From Chloroflexia bacterium (GTDB taxonomy: Bacteria > Chloroflexota > Chloroflexia > Thermomicrobiales > UBA6265), in contig JACCUV010000005.1 of NCBI GenBank assembly GCA_013698495.1, positions 1 to 8,482 of the forward strand: 8,482 bases of DNA. The letters are read 5' to 3'. Of the stretch, positions 1-4,886 are shown one piece after another; position 1 is the first letter of the stretch; each line of letters opens with the position of its first letter. A model generated the notes under the pieces. The model had not been told where the DNA came from, ran no database searches, and saw only the letters and a list, made by a program, of their open reading frames with translations. The position numbers were made by a program, and so were the translations under genes.

Positions 1-269
1 CGATCCCTGATTCGTCACGCTTGCTGCTCGACGACGCGGAGGTCCTGATTATGACCGCGTTGCGGCGCAAGGCACACGTCGCCCACATGAACCTCGACGA
101 CGCGTTGGCCGCGATCGCAAGCCATCGTCCGCAACGGGCCTTCCTCACCCACCTCGCCCACGACATGGGACGGTTCGCCGATGTCGCGCCCCTGTTGCCG
201 CCAAATGTCCAGCTGGCGACTGATGGTCTGGTGGTCTCTGGAGTCTCCGTGACCCGCGGCATGCCGTAG
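1..269 (+). CDS. MBL-fold metallo-hydrolase, C-terminal part (5' truncated)
   Basis: The reading frame is already open at position 3 and ends at TAG 267-269, so the window holds only the last ~88 residues. The visible protein has the pattern H-V-A-H-M-N-L-D-D-A-L, then A-F-L-T-H-L-A-H-D-M-G, then L-P-P-N-V-Q-L-A-T-D-G-L. From knowledge of the family, this is the usual end of MBL-fold phosphodiesterases of the PhnP / phosphoribosyl cyclic phosphodiesterase type, where a His in the T-H-L-x-H stretch is a late metal ligand and 'DGL' closes the last strand. The N-terminal HxHxDH signature lies outside the window, so activity and substrate cannot be judged. A TTG at 21-23 is in frame but is only an internal codon, because homology-like sequence continues upstream of it. 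The subfamily is uncertain. Confidence 0.8.
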   Translation, partial: IPDSSRLLLDDAEVLIMTALRRKAHVAHMNLDDALAAIASHRPQRAFLTHLAHDMGRFADVAPLLPPNVQLATDGLVVSGVSVTRGMP

Positions 270-339
270 GGGAGGACGGCCGGTCGCACACTGATTCTGG
301 CCGGTCTCGGCCCCGGTCTGTCCGCCCATCTCGACTCGA

Positions 340-464
340 CGACGAAGTCGGCGCTCACGTCAGTCAACGATTGCGACTGCTGCACGCTTGCAGCGTACGC
401 TGACGCGGACCGGTTCCGCCGTATCCAGCAGGGCTGGGATTCCTCGTTCCTCGGAATGACGGTT
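340..464. repeat. Structured intergenic repeat, copy 1
   Basis: This lies in the 234-bp gap between the MBL hydrolase and the VOC gene. It shares three collinear exact blocks with 6066-6158: CGACGAAGTCGG (340-351), GCACGCTT (382-389) and CGCTGACGCGGACCGG (398-413). A hairpin follows, ATTCC (439-443) with GGAAT (453-457) around a 9-base loop, then a shared GACGGTT (458-464). Spacing between blocks differs from copy 2 by indels. Small GAA-loop hairpins (CGAC-GAA-GTCG) are visible. It resembles dispersed REP-like intergenic elements of GC-rich genomes. No ORF is credible here, and bases 270-339 show nothing beyond a short direct repeat of GGCCGGTC. Confidence 0.65.
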
Positions 465-503
465 TGTCGGGATGTCGATCCAGGTCTGACACATCACTTA
501 TCG

Positions 504-896
504 CTACTTCGGCCCCGGACCCGAAAACGCGAGCACCGCTCCGGCCGGATCCTGAACGACTACATACGAGCGGCCTTCCTCGAGGTCCTTGACCGGCGTG
601 ATCGCATTGCCTCCCAGTTCGAGGCAGCGGGCAATCGACTGCTCCAGATCGGCGACCGCAACGTAAACAAGCCACTGTGGCGGCAGGTCGGCATTCGGGC
701 CGAGCCGGAGACAAATACCCGTGACCCATTCTCCGCCGGGTGTTTTCATGACATAATCGTCGTGGTCCTCAACGGTGAGGGGTTCGAACTCCCAACCGAT
801 GACCGCCGCGTAGAAGTCACGCACCTCGCCGGCGTTGTCGACGGTGAGATCGGTTCCGACAATCGTTCCCACGAGGGGAGGCGTTCCCGTAGCCAT
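504..896 (-). CDS. VOC superfamily (glyoxalase/bleomycin-resistance fold) protein
   Basis: A 130-residue protein, the usual size of a single-chain VOC protein made of two beta-alpha-beta-beta-beta modules. The first module shows T-D-L-T-V-D-N-A-G-E-V-R-D-F-Y-A-A-V-I-G-W-E-F (residues 15-37), the classic 'FY..vlGW' signature. The second begins at W-L-V-Y-V-A-V-A-D-L-E-Q-S and ends with Q-D-P-A-G-A-V-L-A-F. The start is ATG 896-894, preceded by AGAGGAG at good spacing; the frame is open much further upstream, but that extension has no protein character. VOC proteins bind divalent metals and catalyse isomerase, dioxygenase or resistance reactions. Those with 'DPAG..laf' ends are mostly uncharacterised, so no substrate is proposed. 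It is transcribed divergently from the glycosyltransferase across a 117-bp gap. Confidence 0.88.
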   Translation of the reverse strand: MATGTPPLVGTIVGTDLTVDNAGEVRDFYAAVIGWEFEPLTVEDHDDYVMKTPGGEWVTGICLRLGPNADLPPQWLVYVAVADLEQSIARCLELGGNAITPVKDLEEGRSYVVVQDPAGAVLAFSGPGPK

Positions 897-997
897 GGCT
901 ACTCCTCTGGCGTTCCAAGCGATGTACCCAACTCGTCTCGATAGCGTCATCCTACAGTGCAACGGTGCTTTCCCGATAGTGCGGAACCCATCTGTTT

Positions 998-1006
998 TGA
1001 TAGAAT
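998..1006 (+). promoter_or_regulatory. Extended -10 promoter of the glycosyltransferase; probable leaderless start
   Basis: TGATAGAAT fits the extended -10 form TGnTAnnnT. It ends only 7 bases before the GTG at 1014, so transcription would begin at or next to the start codon. No good -35 hexamer is seen at 16-18 bases upstream, which is tolerated in extended -10 promoters. No Shine-Dalgarno sequence lies between 1000 and 1013, consistent with a leaderless message. Confidence 0.5.
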
Positions 1007-1013
1007 CCATCTC

Positions 1014-2159
1014 GTGAAGATTGCACTTGTCTCTCCATACAGCATTCAACAACCCGGTGGCGTCGCCGAACACGTCGCCCACCTTCGTGACGAGTTCCAA
1101 CGGCTGGGCCACGAGGTCGTGGTGATGGCTCCTCGCGGCGCCAAGGGTGGGATGGAAGTCAGCGACGGCGCCTATGCCATCGGGCGCACAATCACGATTC
1201 CCGGCAACGGCAGCAAGATGCGCCTCACCTTCGATGTTACGCTCTACGCCGATGTGAAACAGATCATGAAACAGGAGCGGTTCGACGTCGTGCACTTGCA
1301 TGAGCCGCTGATGCCTGTGTTGCCATACATGGTGCTTCTGAACTCGAAGGCCGTGAATGTCGCCACCTTTCACGCCTACAGTGGATCGCAACCGTGGTAC
1401 TCGGCGCTGAAGCCGTACATGTCGTTCGTGCTGACGCGGATCGATGGCCGGATCGCGGTCTCACCTCCCGCTCGCGAGTTCGTGATGAAGTACTTCGAAG
1501 GGCACTACGACGTGATTCCCAACGGCGTCGATGTCGACCGCTATGGCGATCATGTCGCGCCCTTCGAATGGGCGACCGACGGCACGCCCCGAATTCTGTT
1601 CGTGGGCCGATTCGAGGAGTCGCGCAAGGGGTTCCGGTACCTCCTGCGCGCACTTCCCCTCGTCCGCCAGCAGTTTCCCACCGCCAAACTGGTCGTCCTC
1701 GGCTCGGGACGTCCCGAGAAGTTCGAGGCCCAAATGGAACGGGACGGCGTCGGCAATGTCGAGTTCATGGGCTTCGTCTCGCAGGAGGACAAGGCTCGAT
1801 ATTACGCCAGTGTCGAGGTGTGTTGCGTGCCCTCCACCGGCAACGAAAGCTTCGGCTACGTCATCGTCGAGCCGATGGCCGCCGGTCGACCGGTCGTCGC
1901 CACCGACATCCCCGGCTACGCCAGCGTCGTCACGCCCAATCACGATGGCATCCTCGTCGAACCTTCCGACCCGCAGGCGTTGGCCCTGGCCCTGGTGCGG
2001 GTACTTGCCGATCGCGAACTGCGGACTCGCCTCGGCGCCAACGGCCGGGTCACGGCCCAGAAATACGACTGGCCGCAGGTTGCGGACCGCGTGTTGGAAG
2101 CGTACAAGCGCGCCGCGGTCGCCGCCGGAGAGGCGTCCTGGCGGCAGCGCGGACGATAG
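1014..2159 (+). CDS. GT4 family glycosyltransferase, PimA-like (phosphatidylinositol mannosyltransferase type)
   Basis: A 381-residue GT-B enzyme with two Rossmann domains. The N-terminal half starts M-K-I-A-L-V-S-P-Y-S and has Q-P-G-G-V-A-E-H-V (13-21; the GG is the acceptor/phosphate loop), H-L-H-E-P (94-98), T-F-H-A with a PimA-type His (H120) and I-P-N-G-V-D (168-173). The C-terminal donor-binding half has F-V-G-R-F-E-E-S-R-K-G (196-206; R199 and K205 probably contact the nucleotide diphosphate) and the retaining-enzyme E-x7-E motif at E278/E286. Start chosen: GTG 1014, where homology-like sequence begins; a GTG at 957 would add 19 unconvincing residues. The best match I recognise is PimA, which transfers mannose from GDP-mannose to phosphatidylinositol at the inner membrane face. 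The CDP-alcohol phosphatidyltransferase downstream supports a lipid acceptor. Sugar and acceptor specificity remain inferred. Confidence 0.9.
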   Translation: MKIALVSPYSIQQPGGVAEHVAHLRDEFQRLGHEVVVMAPRGAKGGMEVSDGAYAIGRTITIPGNGSKMRLTFDVTLYADVKQIMKQERFDVVHLHEPLMPVLPYMVLLNSKAVNVATFHAYSGSQPWYSALKPYMSFVLTRIDGRIAVSPPAREFVMKYFEGHYDVIPNGVDVDRYGDHVAPFEWATDGTPRILFVGRFEESRKGFRYLLRALPLVRQQFPTAKLVVLGSGRPEKFEAQMERDGVGNVEFMGFVSQEDKARYYASVEVCCVPSTGNESFGYVIVEPMAAGRPVVATDIPGYASVVTPNHDGILVEPSDPQALALALVRVLADRELRTRLGANGRVTAQKYDWPQVADRVLEAYKRAAVAAGEASWRQRGR

Positions 2160-2266
2160 CATCCTTTCCATGCGTCGATACCATACAATTCGCAAGCACT
2201 GGGTCGGAGGGGGAACACGCGCGATCGCGTGACGCCGCACGTGGAGAGCGCGAAGGGATTCTGGCG

Positions 2267-2893
2267 GTGATTTCGGAGCGAATCGGCCAATGGGTGCGTG
2301 GATACATGCTCCACGTCGGGGAATGGCTGGCCCGCACGGGTCTGACCGCGAACATGGCGACGCTGCTCGGATTCCTGCTCAACGCCGGTGTCGCCGCCGT
2401 CATTGCTTCGGGTCACCCGCGGATCGGTGGCGCCCTCCTGCTTCTGGCCAGCGCGTTCGACATGGTCGACGGTGCGATCGCCCGCGGCACCGGCTCGGTC
2501 TCGAAATTTGGCGGGTTCATCGATTCCACGCTCGACCGCTATTCCGAAATCGTCGTTTATGTCGGACTCCTGATCTGGCTCAATCAAACGCGCGACGATC
2601 ATCTCGGGGCCGTGCTCATCCTTGTCGCGGCGACCGGAGCCCTGATGATCAGCTACGCCCGCGCCCGGGCCGAGGCGATCGGGTACGGCGCGTCCGTTGG
2701 GCTTGCGGCGCGACCGGAGCGGGTTGTGCTGCTGGCGGCCTGCCTGATCATTAACCAGCCGTTGTGGGCGCTCTGGATCCTGGCGGTCGCCACCCATTTC
2801 ACCGCGGTCTGGCGCATGGTGCACGTCTGGCGCCTGACTCGAGCAGCGGATGTCGCAACCTCCCCCACCTCGCATGAACCTCCGGCTCGATGA
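2267..2893 (+). CDS. CDP-alcohol phosphatidyltransferase family membrane enzyme
   Basis: A 208-residue integral membrane protein. The complete CDP-OH signature D-x2-D-G-x2-A-R-x8-G-x3-D-x3-D is present with D65, D68, G69, A72, R73, G82, D86 and D90, so the metal and CDP site is intact. Hydrophobic helices surround it (about 31-47, 54-64, 95-105, 113-127, 145-157 and 161-175). These enzymes displace CMP from CDP-diacylglycerol or a similar CDP-lipid with an alcohol such as inositol phosphate or glycerol phosphate. The start is GTG 2267, preceded by AAGGGA and followed by the usual amphipathic start I-S-E-R-I-G-Q-W-V-R-G. The frame is open far upstream, but only as a shadow of the glycosyltransferase. 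Its position 107 bp after a PimA-like enzyme recalls actinobacterial pgsA1-pimA clusters and favours a phosphatidylinositol-phosphate-type product; this is inference. Confidence 0.9.
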   Translation: MISERIGQWVRGYMLHVGEWLARTGLTANMATLLGFLLNAGVAAVIASGHPRIGGALLLLASAFDMVDGAIARGTGSVSKFGGFIDSTLDRYSEIVVYVGLLIWLNQTRDDHLGAVLILVAATGALMISYARARAEAIGYGASVGLAARPERVVLLAACLIINQPLWALWILAVATHFTAVWRMVHVWRLTRAADVATSPTSHEPPAR

Positions 2894-3099
2894 GCGACCT
2901 TGAGCCAGGCTCCCCGCGGAAGATCGTCGTCCCCGGCCCGCCTCCCGGCTTGCCGGACGATGAGCAGCCTCAATTCGACGGGCTCGTCAACGCGCAGGAC
3001 CTCGGCTCCGCCTCGCGCTCGTGCCTTGCCATCATCGTCGTCCTGCTGATCATCGGCGTGTTGCTGTGCGTTTTCCTGATCGGCGCCGTCGTCATGTAA
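2890..3099 (+). CDS. Small single-helix membrane protein, unknown function
   Basis: A 69-residue protein whose ATG overlaps the stop of the phosphatidyltransferase (ATGA, 2890-2893), indicating translational coupling. Residues 1-40 are hydrophilic and rich in Pro, Gly and Asp (P-G-P-P-P-G-L-P-D-D-E). One hydrophobic helix follows at about 45-68 (C-L-A-I-I-V-V-L-L-I-I-G-V-L-L-C-V-F-L-I-G-A-V-V), leaving almost no C-terminal tail. This predicts a tail-anchored or N-in/N-out single-pass protein, possibly an accessory subunit of the lipid enzymes. I recognise no family. It ends 10 bp from the convergent crcB stop, and no terminator hairpin is visible between them. Confidence 0.75.
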   Translation: MSDLEPGSPRKIVVPGPPPGLPDDEQPQFDGLVNAQDLGSASRSCLAIIVVLLIIGVLLCVFLIGAVVM

Positions 3100-3109
3100 A
3101 CGGCGAATC

Positions 3110-3487
3110 CTACGCCTGAAGCTGCCGTGCCAACACCATGCCCGCCGCGCATGCCGTCAGTCCGACCACATTGCTGCCGAACACGTATGCCAATGCTCCC
3201 AACCAGTTCCCACGTTGCGCCATTGCCACCGCTTCGAAGGTGTAGCTGCTAAACGTGGTGTAGCCGCCGAGGAATCCCACGATCACTACGAGGCGCACTG
3301 CAGGGGCCGCGATGCTCCGGTCGGTCAGCCACGTGAAGATCAGCCCGATCGCGAAGGCGCCGAGCAGGTTAATCGTGAGCGTTCCCCACGGAAACGCATC
3401 CCCGAAGCGAGCAATCGCATACCTGGTCATCGCGAAGCGGGCGATCGCCCCGGCCGCTCCACCAACTCCGACCCAGATGTACTCCAT
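3110..3487 (-). CDS. crcB: Fluoride ion channel CrcB/FluC
   Basis: A 125-residue protein with four hydrophobic helices, the normal size for one subunit of the dual-topology dimeric Fluc channel that exports fluoride. The hallmarks are in order: G-G-A-A-G-A-I-A-R-F (9-18), F-P-W-G-T-L-T-I-N-L-L-G (32-43, with the pore Asn at N40) and G-F-L-G-G-Y-T-T-F-S-S-Y (71-82, with the Na+-site T-T-F-S core and first 'Phe box' residue F79). The second Phe-box position is Tyr (Y82) rather than the common Phe. The start is ATG 3487-3485 with GAGGA upstream; the longer open frame adds about 88 residues without homology. It is a single copy here, so it should form a homodimer. No fluoride riboswitch was found in its leader. 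Confidence 0.93.
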   Translation of the reverse strand: MEYIWVGVGGAAGAIARFAMTRYAIARFGDAFPWGTLTINLLGAFAIGLIFTWLTDRSIAAPAVRLVVIVGFLGGYTTFSSYTFEAVAMAQRGNWLGALAYVFGSNVVGLTACAAGMVLARQLQA

Positions 3488-3527
3488 TTCAATTCCTCTA
3501 TGCTGGACCGAGCAGTGTTTGCACCGC

Positions 3528-3533
3528 ATTGTA
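3528..3533 (-). promoter_or_regulatory. Possible crcB -10 (TACAAT) within a TGTA-N7-TACA dyad
   Basis: On the minus strand, TACAAT lies 41 bases upstream of the crcB ATG. It overlaps an inverted repeat TGTA-N7-TACA at 3530-3544, a spacing typical of operator sites for dimeric repressors. The matching -35 is poor (CCGAAA at 17 bp), so the assignment is tentative. Confidence 0.3.
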
Positions 3534-3562
3534 GTTTGCTTACAGGGCAGTTTCGGCGGCGA

Positions 3563-3571
3563 TGCTACACT
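3563..3571 (+). promoter_or_regulatory. Extended -10 promoter of the Nit hydrolase gene
   Basis: TGCTACACT fits TGnTAnnnT and would start transcription near 3578, giving a leader of about 40 bases that contains the GAGGAG ribosome site at 3605-3610. No convincing -35 is present at 16-18 bp. Confidence 0.4.
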
Positions 3572-3617
3572 CCCGAACATACGCACGTCCCCCAAATCGC
3601 CCCCGAGGAGCCCGCCC

Positions 3618-4502
3618 ATGACAGACCCCGACCAGGCAGCAAGCATTGAGTCAACGACGCTTTCGGTCGCGCTTGTCCAGATGAACTCGGGCGATTCGAA
3701 GGAACAAAATGTGAGCGACGCGCTGGCCGGGATCGACCGCGCCGCCGCCACCGGCGCCCGCCTCGTGACGCTGCCCGAGGTCTGGAGCTATCTCGGTCCG
3801 GACTCGGGAAAACGCGATGCCGCCGAAACAATTCCGGGTCCGCTCTCCGATTTGCTGGCCGATCGCGCCCGTCGGCATGGCATCTTCCTCCATGCCGGCA
3901 GTGTTTACGAGCGAGTCGAAGGCGAGCCCCGCATCTACAACACCACGGTGGTTTACGACCCAAACGGCGACGAGATTGCGCGCTACCGCAAGATTCACCT
4001 CTTCGATGTCGATCTCGATTCCGACACGGCGTACAACGAATCAACCAGCGTGGCCCCTGGCGAGGAAATCGTCACATTCGAGATCGACGAGATCATCGTC
4101 GGGCTGACCATTTGCTATGACCTGCGCTTTCCGGAGCTGTTCCGGATTCTGGCTTTGCGCGGCGCAAAAGTCATTGTCCTGCCCGCGGCCTTCACCCTCG
4201 TCACCGGCAAGGATCACTGGGAGCCGTTGATCCGGGCGCGGGCGATCGAGAACGCAGTCTACATCGTGGCCCCGGCGCAGGTCGGGCAGCATCCTCCGGG
4301 GCTGTGGTGTTATGGACGGTCGATGGTCGTCGATCCCTGGGGCGTGGTCACCGCGCAGGCATCCGACCAACCGACGGTTTTGACGTCGCACCTCGATCTT
4401 GCGTACGTCGAGGCGGTCCGCCGTCAGGTGCCGTCGCTGCGGAATCGCCTGCCCGATCGGTACGCCTGGCCTGAGCTGGAGTCTGTTTCGGCAGCATCGT
4501 AG
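3618..4502 (+). CDS. Carbon-nitrogen hydrolase (nitrilase superfamily, Nit1/Nit2-like amidase)
   Basis: A 294-residue protein with the complete nitrilase-superfamily triad: E54 in L-P-E-V-W, K125 in Y-R-K-I-H-L-F-D and C166 in T-I-C-Y-D-L-R-F-P-E. Spacing and length (about 270-300) are normal for a single-domain alpha-beta-beta-alpha amidase. The K-I-H-L-F-D-V-D and C-Y-D-L-R-F-P-E forms match the Nit1/Nit2 group (deaminated glutathione amidase and omega-amidase), which hydrolyse small omega-amides to acid plus ammonia. True nitrilases usually differ around the Cys. The start is ATG 3618 with GAGGAG 7 bases upstream; an upstream open stretch belongs to the crcB shadow. The first ~14 residues (M-T-D-P-D-Q-A-A-S) are a short extension before the first strand. 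It is divergent from crcB and stands alone. The exact substrate cannot be read from sequence. Confidence 0.92.
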   Translation: MTDPDQAASIESTTLSVALVQMNSGDSKEQNVSDALAGIDRAAATGARLVTLPEVWSYLGPDSGKRDAAETIPGPLSDLLADRARRHGIFLHAGSVYERVEGEPRIYNTTVVYDPNGDEIARYRKIHLFDVDLDSDTAYNESTSVAPGEEIVTFEIDEIIVGLTICYDLRFPELFRILALRGAKVIVLPAAFTLVTGKDHWEPLIRARAIENAVYIVAPAQVGQHPPGLWCYGRSMVVDPWGVVTAQASDQPTVLTSHLDLAYVEAVRRQVPSLRNRLPDRYAWPELESVSAAS

Positions 4503-4503
4503 A

Positions 4504-4546
4504 GGTCAACCGAGCCTGCCCTGAGCTTGTCGAAAGGGCGTTGACC
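4504..4546. repeat. REP-like nested hairpin repeat
   Basis: It begins two bases after the Nit hydrolase stop. The inner stem is GCCCT (4518-4522) with AGGGC (4535-4539) around GAGCTTGTCGAA. A perfect outer stem, GGTCAAC (4504-4510) with GTTGACC (4540-4546), is stacked directly on its 3' side and leaves a 7-base bulge on the 5' side. The core CCCTGAGCTTGTCGAA is a dispersed intergenic element I recognise from many GC-rich genomes. It may help to end or protect the upstream message, but it lacks a T-run. Confidence 0.7.
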
Positions 4547-4592
4547 CTGGTTCCCTTGCGGCAGTCGACCAATGGCCACACACTCGCACGTG

Positions 4593-4621
4593 TTGACGCC
4601 CCGCGGGGCGCGTGCTACCGT
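4593..4621 (+). promoter_or_regulatory. Strong sigma70-type promoter of the small transcript
   Basis: -35 TTGACG (4593-4598), spacer of exactly 17 bases, -10 TACCGT (4616-4621), with TG at 4613-4614 giving an extended -10 (TGCTACCGT). Transcription is expected near 4627-4629. This is the best promoter match in the window. Confidence 0.65.
4598..4609. promoter_or_regulatory. Palindromic candidate operator in the promoter spacer
   Basis: GCCCCGCGGGGC is a perfect 12-bp palindrome that starts on the last base of the -35 hexamer and fills most of the spacer. Flanking GCACG (4586-4590) and CGTGC (4611-4615) add an outer, off-centre inverted repeat. The position would let a bound dimeric regulator control promoter access. 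Confidence 0.4.
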
Positions 4622-4675
4622 TAGTCACGGTTCGGAGACGTCCGCGCCGCATCCATTCCCAACACCGAGTAGGGT

Positions 4676-4687
4676 AAAGGAGGTGAT
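4676..4687 (+). promoter_or_regulatory. Full-length Shine-Dalgarno sequence of the 16-codon ORF
   Basis: AAAGGAGGTGAT is complementary over 12 consecutive bases to the usual bacterial 16S rRNA 3' end (ATCACCTCCTTT). Its AGGAGG core (4678-4683) lies 8 bases before the ATG at 4692. Every other ribosome site in this window is a 5-7 base match. Confidence 0.75.
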
Positions 4688-4691
4688 GCCC

Positions 4692-4742
4692 ATGAGTAGT
4701 CTCACATCCGAGGGCGTCGCGGTGGAGGTTGCGCGCGCGTAG
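4692..4742 (+). CDS. 16-residue micropeptide or leader peptide
   Basis: ATG 4692 to TAG 4740-4742 encodes M-S-S-L-T-S-E-G-V-A-V-E-V-A-R-A. It is too short for normal gene finders but sits in an ideal context: a TTGACG/TACCGT promoter about 70 bases upstream, the best ribosome site in the window and a terminator 26 bases after the stop. An ATG at 4686 is in frame but lies inside the ribosome site, so 4692 is preferred. The peptide has no hydrophobic helix, no signal peptide and no run of one amino acid that would mark classic attenuation, although Val and Ala make up 6 of 16 residues. It could be a regulatory leader for the flavin monooxygenase at 4887, a free micropeptide, or the translated part of a small RNA. 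I recognise no family. Confidence 0.5.
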   Translation: MSSLTSEGVAVEVARA

Positions 4743-4768
4743 CGCGGAACAGCCGTGATGTCCAGGAC

Positions 4769-4800
4769 AAAAAGACCGGCCCGCGAGGGTCGGTCTTTTT
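4769..4800. terminator. Intrinsic terminator with GNRA loop (works in both directions)
   Basis: A 14-bp stem, 4769-4782 with 4787-4800, contains one G-T wobble (4779/4790) and is closed by the tetraloop GCGA. It begins with five A and ends with five T, so it could terminate on both strands. It closes the small transcript (~4628-4800) and lies 86 bases before the flavin monooxygenase start, where it could also act as an attenuator. Confidence 0.85.
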
Positions 4801-4886
4801 GCTGCCTCGCACGGTGTTTGGGCCATGTGCCAACTTCCATACCTGGGATAAACGAACTGGCGACACGCACGAAGGACTGACGCTAC

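Noticed and set aside
780..792. tRNA T-arm-like GGTTCGAACTCCC
   Set aside because: It lies inside the VOC coding frame, and no acceptor or anticodon stems can be built around it.
1394..2266. Long upstream extension of the phosphatidyltransferase frame
   Set aside because: This part is a +2 shadow of the glycosyltransferase, rich in Arg/Pro as expected for an off-frame GC-rich translation.
3488..3617. Fluoride riboswitch upstream of crcB
   Set aside because: The leader was read on the minus strand. The conserved GG-GAUG start, pseudoknot partners and terminal CUCCUAC-type pattern were not found. A covariance-model scan would settle it.
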